Shown here piece by piece: positions 25,414-33,531 of a stretch of 50,655 bases of DNA. The notes below the pieces were generated by a model. That model made no database searches, was not told where the DNA came from, and saw only the letters and a program-made list of their open reading frames with translations. Within the stretch, counting starts at the first letter, position 1; each line of letters opens with the position of its first letter. The position numbers were made by a program, and so were the translations under genes. The DNA is taken from positions 1 through 50,655 of the forward strand of contig CAYNOQ010000007.1 in assembly GCA_964398855.1 (NCBI GenBank), in the 5' to 3' direction. The stretch comes from Mariniphaga sp964398855 (GTDB lineage: Bacteria > Bacteroidota > Bacteroidia > Bacteroidales > Prolixibacteraceae).

Positions 25414-27258
25414 ATGGCTGTTGACTCGATAGACTCCATAAAAAGAAGAATGATCAGAAATGCTTCCAGAATTTGGGGCTATTCTGATGTCCAGGATATT
25501 AACTCGTTTGATCCGGTACTGAACCTGATTTTTGGCGCACTTGCAGAAGAGATTCGAAATGTCTCGCGGGAAATTTATCAATCCGATGCCCGGATTATTG
25601 AAAAGCTGTTAGATGTGCTTTTCAGTAAAAATATGTTCACCCATTTTCCCGCTCACGCAATAGCTACAGTAAAGTCCTATCAGCCCAGAAGCTACGTCAA
25701 TGAATTTTATCGTTTCTATTTCACAAAAAATATTGTAAAAGATGAGGGCAGGGGAGAGCAGACCGAAAGAAAAAATATTTGGTTTACGCCAACCGGAAAT
25801 TTTGCAATTTTCAATGCAGAGATGAAATACCTGCTGTTCGGGGAGGAAATGTATGAAATCAGCGGCAGGTTCAAAGATGTCATTGCACGCAAAGAGAGTT
25901 ATGGGGAGAACTCCCGCTCAAAACTTGTTTTTGGAGTCAGATTTGACCAGCCGGCTGAACTGCTTGATGGGTTGTCGCTCTATTTTTCATTTAAAAATAT
26001 TTCTGCCGACGACCGCTTTTTTGATGCAATTCAATCGGCAAACTGGAAAGTTAACGGGCGGGAAGTGAACTTTGAAGAGGGCTTTTTATCGACGGAACAA
26101 CAACTTGAAAAGCTGGCACACGATAACCAGAATCTTTCTGCCGACACGGCGCGCTTCATTAACGAGTTTTATAAAAAAAACTTTGCGACGCTGGCAAATG
26201 AAAACTACCAAAAGAGTGATTTCTCACCGGAAGAATATAGAGAAAAACTGCTTGTTGGTTTTTCAAAAGATAAAAATGCTGCTCTCTTTGAAGACAATAT
26301 CCTATGGATTGAGGCGGAGCTATTTCAGCCGCTGTCAACAGAAGAAATTAATGAACTGCTGGTTTTTGTCAACTGTTTCCCGGTGTTTAACCGGGAGCTA
26401 AATGAGAGCACCCATACCGTTGTGAAAGGTACAAACGTCATTCCGCTGTTGACCGATGACTATTTTTTTGATATATTGAGAGTTACAGACAGCTCCAATT
26501 CGCTTTTTTTACCAGGCACTGCTTCAGGGAACGGCGGGAAAGAGCAGAAATCATATCAGCTCAGGCAGGGCGGAATAGCAAGGTTTGATTCCCGCGATGC
26601 GCGGCAAACCATTGAGCGGCTGATAGATTTGGTGCGTGATGAAGCGGCTGCTTTTTCCATCAAGGGAGGTGAATTGATTTCAATGGAATTGAAACAGTTA
26701 GATCAGATACTGAGCAGATTGCAGCAGCGGGTCAACATGTCTGGAATAACCAATGATTTAAGCTCTTATCTCGTTTTGGAATCCGAATCGGTTTTCGACA
26801 AGGTGAATGTTGAGTTTTGGTCGCTGTCGGGCGAGCTGGCAAACCACATCAGGGTAGGCGAAAGACTCAATGTTTACAGGGGAAGTGATCTGAATGACAA
26901 AAGCCTTGCGCTTGTTACGCAAACTATTGGAGGAAGACAGAAATTGTCAAACGAAGACAAACTCAGCAAGCTCAGAAGGTCATTACTGTCCAGAGGAAGG
27001 GTGGTTACTTCGGAAGATATAAAGGCGCTTTGCTTTGAGCTTTTCGGCAGCCTGCTTGAAAAAGCTGAGGTTAAAAAGGGTGTTCGTCTGGAATCGGTTC
27101 CCGGAAAGGGATTGAGCCGCACGCTTGATATTCATCTGAACTTAAAAGATGATATGGAAATTTCTGATGAGGAGTTGCAATATAAAACCGAAGCATTGAA
27201 AATCAGGCTGAAAAACGAATCGGTAAATTTGCTTCCCTACAGAATATTTATTGAATAA
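25414..27258 (+). CDS. tssF: T6SS baseplate protein TssF
   Basis: At 614 aa this has the length of TssF, the large wedge subunit of the T6SS baseplate. The N-terminus shows the TssF pattern in which a helical stretch with LAEEIRNVSREIYQSDARII leads into KLLDVLF, followed by the FPAHAIATVKSYQP segment that begins the beta domain. A long linker (about residues 225-300) is rich in charged residues. The C-terminal part, with LSRTLDIHLNL and LLPYRIFIE, matches the late TssF domain. The gene follows tssE by 56 bp and precedes the PKD-protein gene by 36 bp, so all five plus-strand genes probably form one operon. Confidence 0.82.
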   Translation: MAVDSIDSIKRRMIRNASRIWGYSDVQDINSFDPVLNLIFGALAEEIRNVSREIYQSDARIIEKLLDVLFSKNMFTHFPAHAIATVKSYQPRSYVNEFYRFYFTKNIVKDEGRGEQTERKNIWFTPTGNFAIFNAEMKYLLFGEEMYEISGRFKDVIARKESYGENSRSKLVFGVRFDQPAELLDGLSLYFSFKNISADDRFFDAIQSANWKVNGREVNFEEGFLSTEQQLEKLAHDNQNLSADTARFINEFYKKNFATLANENYQKSDFSPEEYREKLLVGFSKDKNAALFEDNILWIEAELFQPLSTEEINELLVFVNCFPVFNRELNESTHTVVKGTNVIPLLTDDYFFDILRVTDSSNSLFLPGTASGNGGKEQKSYQLRQGGIARFDSRDARQTIERLIDLVRDEAAAFSIKGGELISMELKQLDQILSRLQQRVNMSGITNDLSSYLVLESESVFDKVNVEFWSLSGELANHIRVGERLNVYRGSDLNDKSLALVTQTIGGRQKLSNEDKLSKLRRSLLSRGRVVTSEDIKALCFELFGSLLEKAEVKKGVRLESVPGKGLSRTLDIHLNLKDDMEISDEELQYKTEALKIRLKNESVNLLPYRIFIE

Positions 27259-27294
27259 CTCTGTTTTTTTAGTAGAAATTTATTGATGTGAATC

Positions 27295-30200
27295 ATGAAA
27301 AAGAGTATAAAATTTACAATCCTGACCCTCATTTCACTTTTTATGATTTGCCGGGGAACAGCGCAGGAGAATTTTGCATCGCATGTGGTTACAAATGTTT
27401 CGGATGGTGAAAAACTGCTGATTTCTTATGACCTTGTCGCTCCCGGAGAGGGAGGTTTGTTTACCGTAGTTTTGTTTGCCACGCATAGTGGCGCCCAGGT
27501 GAAAACAACATCAGCCTATGGCGATTTGGGGAACGGCATAAATCCCGGAACAGAGAAGGCAATTGTGTGGTATTTTAAAGATGATTTCAGCGGAAACATT
27601 TCGGATGTAAAGGTGGAGGTTTTTGCCTATAAGGAAAATGAGCCGCAGGCTATTTTCGATATTGTTTCGCTAAGTAACAACGGATATGCTCCCTGCGAGG
27701 TTACTTTCACCAATAAGTCGGTTTACACCAATGAATACCAGTGGAATTTTGGTGATCAGTCATCAGGAGCAGCAAATCTTTCTTTTGAAAAAGAACCAAA
27801 ACATGTTTATCAGAAAGGCGGAGTTTATACTATTTCACTGATTGCGCGAAATTCACAAACTAAGCTTGAAAATGTTTATTATCAGAGTATTCAGGTTAAG
27901 GAATATGACCCGGTTGTTGCCGGATTTGAGATTGATGGTAATAATCAGACTGCCCCAGCCACGGTGAAACTGAAAAGCACTTCTGCCAATGTCGACAAAT
28001 ATCTCTGGGATTTTGGCGATCCCTCTCTTAAAAAGAAAAACAGTTCGGATAAAGAGAGTCCATCCGTAACTTACAAGAAACCGGGTACTTACCGGGTTAA
28101 ACTTGTTGTTAAAAACAATCAGAGCGGTTTATCTGATGAAATCACGCAAGATGTTATTGTGGAAAGCAAGCAGGAGGCAACCGCTTCTTTTATCTATACC
28201 AAATCGTCAGAAACAGCGCCTTCAATGGTAACTTTTAAGAATACATCCGCAGCTGCAAACCGCTATGAATGGAATTTTGGCGACTCTTCGTCCGGTGCAA
28301 AAAACAGCTCTTCGGAAGAAAATCCGGTTCACTTTTTTGAAAAACCGGGGAATTTCAAGGTTCAGCTGTCAGTGTGGGCGCAGGGAGCTAAAAAGCCCAA
28401 AACTTTTTCGGAAGTGGTAAAAATTGAAGACCTTCCCCAACCGCCCGAAGCTAATTTCGTCATTCAAAACAACAATGTTATTGGTCCCGTTTCGGTCACT
28501 TTCATAAATAACTCCTTAAATTCCACCAGTTTCTCATGGGATTTTGGCGATCCCGAATCGGGGAGCAGCAACACATCAAAGAAAAAAGATCCGGTTCATA
28601 CCTACAAAAATCCCGGACGCTATGAAGTGGTTTTAACTGCTTCCAGTCCCGGATTTTCAAGAGATAGCAGACATTCTGACTGGGTGGTTATCACTTCACC
28701 GGAATCTCCCGTACTTGCAACGGTTGCCGAAGCGCGCTTTTCAACTGAAAGCGATAGTTATACTGCGCCGGCAGTGGTTAATTTTACAAATTATTCCGTG
28801 AATGCAGACGCCTTTTTGTGGGATTTTGGCGATAAAAATTCACAGGAAAACAGCTCAGAACTGAAAAATCCAACCCATATTTATTCCCGGGAGGGAAGAT
28901 ATCAGGTTAAGCTTTCAGCGAAAAACAGCAGTACGGGTCAATCTGCCGAGTTTGTTGATTTTGTGGAAGTTTCAGGAAAACCAATCCCTGAGCCTGTAGT
29001 TACACCGGTTGTTGAGCCTGTTGCAGCGTTTGATTTCTCATTTGACCAAAATACCGAAGGCAAGGTTGTTTTTTCAAACTCTTCTCAAAACGCAGATGAG
29101 TATGAATGGAATTTTGGTGATCCGGCTTCCGGAAATCTGAACTCTTCGGCTGAGAGGAACCCGGAGCACACCTATGCAAGGAGCGGTGAATATAAAGTTA
29201 TGCTGTATGTGAAAAGCAGCGGAACCGGCAAGGAGAAAATCATTGAAAAAAAGGTGTCTGTAACCATCAAATCTGCTCCGCCTGTTGCCGATTTTGAGAT
29301 GAAATATGACCCGTCAAAAATTCCTGCCCAGGTTGAATTCAGAAATCTTACAACCAATGCCGATACTTACAGCTGGAATTTCGGAGATTTTTCTTCAGAC
29401 GATAACGAATCAAACAGCGCATCTCCTTTCCACACCTATCTGTCGCCCGGTAAATATACGGTTACGCTGAATGCCATAAATTCGGCAACCGGCGATTCCC
29501 GCCAGGTTTCTAAAGAGGTAATTTTGAAAAGCAATGTTTCGGTTTTTGTGAAGGAGGGATTTGGGAAAAACACGGAATCTGTTGTCTCCCTGTTAAATCT
29601 TTCAAAAAATGAATTTCTGGCAGTGATGAAAAAGTCAAACAATAAATCGTTGCTGGCAAAAATTAACGACAGCGGGAACGTTACACAGGAGAAGGAGTTT
29701 GACGAACTGATTTCGGGAGTGGTGCCACTCCCCGGCGATAAATTTATGATTTCTGGTATTGACCTTTCAGGGAAATTGTTTGTAATGATAGTTGACTCGA
29801 AACTCAAAAATGATAGTCCGATAGTTTTTCCGGCAGATAAGAGCTACAAAACTGATTATTTCTATCCCGAAATTGCTTTGAGCGTTGCCGGGGAAGCCGG
29901 AGTTATTGCAAATACCATCAATGATCGTTATCCGCTTGACCTGTTTTTTCAAAAAACAGACCTGTCGGGCAGGATAATTCCGGTTACCGACCGCACTTTC
30001 AAATTTATCGGATTGAAGACGGTAACAGCCATTGTTCCCATGCGAAACGGCGGTTTTGCCCTGACAGGCTACTGGCAGGAGAAGCAGCAATCCCAGATGA
30101 GCATGCTCTTCGCAAAAATTGACCGAAAAGGGGTGGGAGACATGCAGCTTATAACATCAGCGGTGAATATGTTTGGTTGTAGTATTCTGGAATCTTTTCA

Positions 30201-30618
30201 GGATGGATTTGCCCTTTTGAGGGCAGAGGATTTGCAGCGCAACGGAATGTATGAAGTCAGTTTTGCATTGGTCAAGGGAAACGGTGAAGCAACTGATTGT
30301 GAGCACATTCTGCCATGTGCCATTAAAAAGGATGATTTACTGAAGTTTAAGCCCACAATGATTAAAACAGATAATGAGTATGTTGTTGCAAGTCATTGTT
30401 TTAACGGAGTTGATTACGATATTTCGCTCTGCTGGATTGACCGGACCGGAAAGGATATGTTTCGCTACGAAACATTGACTTTACCCGGTGATCAGTTTGT
30501 TATGGATTTGGTACAAACCGAAGACGGCGGAATTCTGGTAGCCGGCACACAGGAAAAAGGTGGCAAAAAGGAGCCGTTTATCATCAAAACTGATCCGTGG
30601 GGAAAAATTGTTCAGTAG
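27295..30618 (+). CDS. Exported seven-PKD-domain protein with propeller-like C-terminus, T6SS-associated
   Basis: This 1107-aa protein starts with a signal peptide (about residues 1-24, ending GTAQ). Residues 25-115 form an Ig-like beta domain. Seven PKD domains follow (about residues 116-745). Each carries the core W[ND]FGD, and most continue with a Ser/Asn-rich insertion before the PxHxY-like strand. From about residue 750 the repeats change to YVVASH or GGILVAGTQ-type blades ending in KTD or KID, as in a beta-propeller. There is no T9SS sorting tail or lipobox that I can see. It is the last gene of the tssGKEF operon and faces tssO. Such a protein could span the periplasm or contact peptidoglycan, and may replace TssP/TssQ/TssR, which were not found; this role is inference. 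Confidence 0.85.
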   Translation: MKKSIKFTILTLISLFMICRGTAQENFASHVVTNVSDGEKLLISYDLVAPGEGGLFTVVLFATHSGAQVKTTSAYGDLGNGINPGTEKAIVWYFKDDFSGNISDVKVEVFAYKENEPQAIFDIVSLSNNGYAPCEVTFTNKSVYTNEYQWNFGDQSSGAANLSFEKEPKHVYQKGGVYTISLIARNSQTKLENVYYQSIQVKEYDPVVAGFEIDGNNQTAPATVKLKSTSANVDKYLWDFGDPSLKKKNSSDKESPSVTYKKPGTYRVKLVVKNNQSGLSDEITQDVIVESKQEATASFIYTKSSETAPSMVTFKNTSAAANRYEWNFGDSSSGAKNSSSEENPVHFFEKPGNFKVQLSVWAQGAKKPKTFSEVVKIEDLPQPPEANFVIQNNNVIGPVSVTFINNSLNSTSFSWDFGDPESGSSNTSKKKDPVHTYKNPGRYEVVLTASSPGFSRDSRHSDWVVITSPESPVLATVAEARFSTESDSYTAPAVVNFTNYSVNADAFLWDFGDKNSQENSSELKNPTHIYSREGRYQVKLSAKNSSTGQSAEFVDFVEVSGKPIPEPVVTPVVEPVAAFDFSFDQNTEGKVVFSNSSQNADEYEWNFGDPASGNLNSSAERNPEHTYARSGEYKVMLYVKSSGTGKEKIIEKKVSVTIKSAPPVADFEMKYDPSKIPAQVEFRNLTTNADTYSWNFGDFSSDDNESNSASPFHTYLSPGKYTVTLNAINSATGDSRQVSKEVILKSNVSVFVKEGFGKNTESVVSLLNLSKNEFLAVMKKSNNKSLLAKINDSGNVTQEKEFDELISGVVPLPGDKFMISGIDLSGKLFVMIVDSKLKNDSPIVFPADKSYKTDYFYPEIALSVAGEAGVIANTINDRYPLDLFFQKTDLSGRIIPVTDRTFKFIGLKTVTAIVPMRNGGFALTGYWQEKQQSQMSMLFAKIDRKGVGDMQLITSAVNMFGCSILESFQDGFALLRAEDLQRNGMYEVSFALVKGNGEATDCEHILPCAIKKDDLLKFKPTMIKTDNEYVVASHCFNGVDYDISLCWIDRTGKDMFRYETLTLPGDQFVMDLVQTEDGGILVAGTQEKGGKKEPFIIKTDPWGKIVQ

Positions 30619-30636
30619 GAGCAGATTGTGTTACAA

Positions 30637-31287
30637 TCAGCGGTTTCTTACTTTTTCAATCTCCTGCTTCAACGCTTTATTCTCAATATTGCAGGTGTTG
30701 AGTTGCTGTTTTACCTTTTGCAGTTCCTTTTCAAGTTGTGACACATCTGCTCCCCCACCGCCACCACCGCCTCCACCACTTGCCTGTAAAAGTGCAAGTT
30801 GTGTCTGAAGCCGGTCTTTTTCGACAATGGTCTCCTGAAGTTTTTGGCTCAGCTCACCCGAATCGCCTATCTGATCCTTTAACTTCATTTGGTTGTTGTA
30901 TGCCATCTGGAGATTTGAAAGCGCTTCGATAACATCCTTATACATCTTTGTTTCCCAGGTGTTGTCGTCTGCAACCTGATTTTTGGTGTTGCTTAAAACC
31001 GAAGCAATATCCTGATTCAGAACTTCAAGATTCTCCCCGGTCTCCTTTGCTGTGGGCACTTTGGCTAACATTTCGGCAGTTTCGCCAACATTGGGAGCAA
31101 AAACCTTTTCCTGAAACTGTAAATGATTTTTCAATCTCTCCAATTCCGTGTTTGACTTCTGCTCTGAAAGTTTTCCGACATTCATGGTTGAAAAACCGAG
31201 CAGTATGGCAATTACTAAGCTAAGCAGAAAAAGTCCGGTAACTTTATAAAATGCCTTATTTCTTTCCTTCTTGTTCAGCGCTTTCAT
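30637..31287 (-). CDS. tssO: T6SS-iii membrane protein TssO
   Basis: This 216-aa protein has one membrane helix near the N-terminus (about residues 13-34, FLLSLVIAILLGFSTMNVG) after a short basic cytoplasmic start (ALNKKERNKAF), so most of it lies in the periplasm. That layout and the N-terminal sequence match TssO of subtype-iii T6SS, part of the envelope complex that replaces TssJLM. The periplasmic part is helical, interrupted by a run of nine glycines (about residues 172-180) and followed by a terminal coiled coil rich in Leu and Glu/Lys. The start ATG overlaps the end of tssN by 32 bp. It ends 19 bp from the convergent PKD-protein gene, with a small GATTGT/ACAATC hairpin between them. 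Confidence 0.85.
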   Translation of the reverse strand: MKALNKKERNKAFYKVTGLFLLSLVIAILLGFSTMNVGKLSEQKSNTELERLKNHLQFQEKVFAPNVGETAEMLAKVPTAKETGENLEVLNQDIASVLSNTKNQVADDNTWETKMYKDVIEALSNLQMAYNNQMKLKDQIGDSGELSQKLQETIVEKDRLQTQLALLQASGGGGGGGGGADVSQLEKELQKVKQQLNTCNIENKALKQEIEKVRNR

Positions 31288-32152
31288 GTTCGTTCAAATT
31301 TTCGTTAACATTATCTCTTGTACAAATAAGTATATCGTTCTCCTTAATCCGGCAGTTGGCGATTGATTCATCCGGGTCGAGCGGTGTTTTGATTTTGAAA
31401 AATTTATTTTTCAGCTTAAAAAATGTCCATTGGTGAGGATTATTGTTCATGTCAAAAAAAGAGACCGGTCCTTCAGGATGCCTGCTGTTGTAGTCATTTA
31501 TGAAAAAATAGAAAAGTCTTCCTAATTTCATCTCCTGCGGCGCTTTTGCCCTGAATGTGGTCTCTTCTGCCGAGTCGGGGCTTTTCCTGAAAATAAAACT
31601 GATTACGACAGGATTCTCCATCTCCCTGTCGGTCGGGTCTTCAATTTTAACACTTACCGGATATTGCCATTTTTTGAACTGCTTTGGCGGAACCTCAAGC
31701 AGTCTGCTGATTGTAATGTCCAGTAAAACAGGGATGAGGAACCACAGAGAAGAGAGGTGCCACACCATTTCCACCTGTGTTCTTACAAGAAAAGTGAAAG
31801 AGAGATTGGTGAAAAAGAATGTAAAAAGCAGGATGGACAAAATGAATGCAAACCGTATGCTGACAGGTTGCTTGGAATACCAGGGCAGTAGTTTTGGCGC
31901 CAGGAACAGATGTAAAATAGCGATTGCCACAATAAACAGCTGGGCTAATATAAGTTTAGTGAATTCACCCTTTTCCGGCCACAAATAGAGAAAAAGTGTT
32001 GAACACGCCAAAAGAGCCGAAGTGATGATAATATAAAATAGACTGGCAACGCCATATTTTTTCAATTGCTTCACCTGTTTAAACAGAACGAGAAATGTTC
32101 CTAAACCAAGAACAAGACTTCCTATTTTTAATGCTAAACCAGTTCCCTCCAT
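31256..32152 (-). CDS. tssN: T6SS-iii membrane protein TssN
   Basis: This 298-aa protein has five hydrophobic segments in its first 150 residues (starting with LALKIGSLVLGLGTFLVLF) and a cytoplasmic C-terminal domain of about 135 residues. It fits TssN, the polytopic inner-membrane component specific to subtype-iii T6SS. The soluble domain contains WQYPVSVKIEDPTDRE and FFDMNNNPHQWTFF, then a segment with PDESIANCRIKENDILIC resembling the ubiquitin-like or FHA-like end of TssN. tssO follows with a 32-bp overlap. A strong promoter lies directly upstream, so tssN-tssO forms its own transcription unit within the minus-strand arm. Confidence 0.88.
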   Translation of the reverse strand: MEGTGLALKIGSLVLGLGTFLVLFKQVKQLKKYGVASLFYIIITSALLACSTLFLYLWPEKGEFTKLILAQLFIVAIAILHLFLAPKLLPWYSKQPVSIRFAFILSILLFTFFFTNLSFTFLVRTQVEMVWHLSSLWFLIPVLLDITISRLLEVPPKQFKKWQYPVSVKIEDPTDREMENPVVISFIFRKSPDSAEETTFRAKAPQEMKLGRLFYFFINDYNSRHPEGPVSFFDMNNNPHQWTFFKLKNKFFKIKTPLDPDESIANCRIKENDILICTRDNVNENLNEHESAEQEGKK

Positions 32153-32171
32153 TTGAAATAGTTTTAAGCAT

Positions 32172-32203
32172 CAAAAATAGAAAAAGATTGAATGATTTTC
32201 AAA
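32172..32203 (-). promoter_or_regulatory. Promoter of tssN-tssO
   Basis: On the minus strand, TTTG at 32203-32200, a 20-bp spacer and TATTTTTG at 32179-32172 match the Bacteroidota consensus closely. The expected start point is about 32166, roughly 15 bases before the tssN ATG at 32152. It separates the two envelope genes from the clpV-to-orphan operon. Confidence 0.7.
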
Positions 32204-32286
32204 CTTAATTTTCTATTTGTGAAAAACATATTTACTGACGTATTTGCTTTTGTTTCAGCCGGTAAAATAAACAGCCTTTTTTGTCT

Positions 32287-33198
32287 CTATTTCCACCATT
32301 TTGAAATTCTGTGTAGCTCATAAAAATCGTTGATAATTGCTGAAGAACGTGTGTTTTCTGTTGCAAAAGCCAGATACAAAACAGATGCTGCGTTCTGCAT
32401 TTCTGCTAATCCCTCATAAAAAACAAAATTTACCATTTCATCAAAGGAAACTTTTTGTGAATCTGCATCTTTGATCAACTTATCCGAAACAGAGAAATTT
32501 TTGACATATCTCATATTTTGCTGATTAACAGCATCCTCACTTTTGAGCTTTGAGAGTTTTTGGTAGGCAGCTTTTGACCATGGATTACTCCACGGCTTCC
32601 ATTCACCGGTTTGAGAATCCCATGTGGAATCAACGTTATCGCAAATCAGTAGTGCGATGTCATATTCCTTATTCTTCAGAAAGGGAGAGTAGGCTGGTTT
32701 TTTTACTGAGTAAGCGTTTTTACATTCCTGCCAGCTCAGGAGTAGCTCAGCCGGTTTGCACCGTGTGCTGTTTTTTTGTGATTCCTCGAAGCAAATGTCT
32801 AAGGCAATTATTAATTCATCAGAAGAAATTGCTCTGAACCACAGCACGCCGTGCGGGTCTGAGATTGAAAAAAGCGAGCCACCGTGTTTGATTAACTTCC
32901 AGGGTTTTTCGAGTTTCTCAAACAGATATTTAAACTGTCCGGCTGCATTTTTTGTCCAGACTGCCGGATATCCTTTTGGGTTTCTGAACAAATAATCTTC
33001 GTACTCTTTGTGAAAAATTTCAATCTCCTTTTTTACAGCCGTATTGACGCCTCTGTATTTTGTCATCATTTTAACCCGCCATTGGAATTGATAAATCTGG
33101 CTTCTTTCCCAAAGTTTAACTTTAGAAAACTTTTGCAGATGGTTTAAATCCCTGAAACCAAAATCTGAAAGCATCCTGTTATCCTGATGAGAAGTCAT
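32287..33198 (-). CDS. Unknown 303-aa protein between PAAR and tssN; candidate T6SS effector or accessory
   Basis: I do not recognise this protein. It has no signal peptide or membrane helix, and is rich in Trp and aromatic residues (for example GEWKPWSNPW near residue 203 and the end ISKWWK). The N-terminal 80 residues are helical and basic; a strand-rich part follows around SLFSISDPHGVLWFRA (residues 107-122), and the C-terminal 80 residues are helical. It is the last gene of the clpV-led operon, 32 bp after the PAAR gene, the usual place for a cargo effector, an adaptor or an accessory gene in T6SS loci. No immunity-like gene follows: the next gene is tssN behind its own promoter. Either the protein is not a toxin, or its immunity gene lies elsewhere. 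Confidence 0.75.
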   Translation of the reverse strand: MTSHQDNRMLSDFGFRDLNHLQKFSKVKLWERSQIYQFQWRVKMMTKYRGVNTAVKKEIEIFHKEYEDYLFRNPKGYPAVWTKNAAGQFKYLFEKLEKPWKLIKHGGSLFSISDPHGVLWFRAISSDELIIALDICFEESQKNSTRCKPAELLLSWQECKNAYSVKKPAYSPFLKNKEYDIALLICDNVDSTWDSQTGEWKPWSNPWSKAAYQKLSKLKSEDAVNQQNMRYVKNFSVSDKLIKDADSQKVSFDEMVNFVFYEGLAEMQNAASVLYLAFATENTRSSAIINDFYELHRISKWWK

Positions 33199-33230
33199 AA
33201 ATCTTTTCCTTTTTCCTCAGGCTTTTAAAG

Positions 33231-33521
33231 TTAACCTCCGATAATCACTGTCGGGCAGCCTAATACGATTGTTCCGCCGTGTGCAGTTTGATCTCCCATT
33301 CTTGCGGCGGGTTGCCCGCCAATCAACACGGTTGCCGATCCTACGATAATGGTATCGGGTGGTCCGGCACAGGCTGCCATGTCGCCCATACGGGCAGCAG
33401 GCATTCCTCCGATTAAGACTGTTGGGCACCCTGGAGGCAAAATTGGTCCGCCTACATGAGGTGTAGTCCCCTGCACCATGGGGCACGTGTGCATATCTGA
33501 TATTCTTGCTGCTGGTGGCAT
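33231..33521 (-). CDS. PAAR-domain spike tip protein
   Basis: PAAR proteins form the metal-bound conical tip on the VgrG spike and may carry effectors. This 96-aa protein is almost only PAAR repeats. MPPAARISDMHTCPM starts the first motif, followed by PHVGGPILPPGCPTV, then MPAARMGDMAACAGP, QPAARMGDQTAHGG and a final GCPTVIIGG. Cys and His residues that bind zinc are in place (HTCP, ACAGP, TAHGG). No C-terminal toxin domain is fused, so cargo would have to be bound non-covalently or be fused elsewhere. It sits 10 bp after vgrG on the same strand. Confidence 0.93.
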   Translation of the reverse strand: MPPAARISDMHTCPMVQGTTPHVGGPILPPGCPTVLIGGMPAARMGDMAACAGPPDTIIVGSATVLIGGQPAARMGDQTAHGGTIVLGCPTVIIGG

Positions 33522-33531
33522 AATGATTTAT

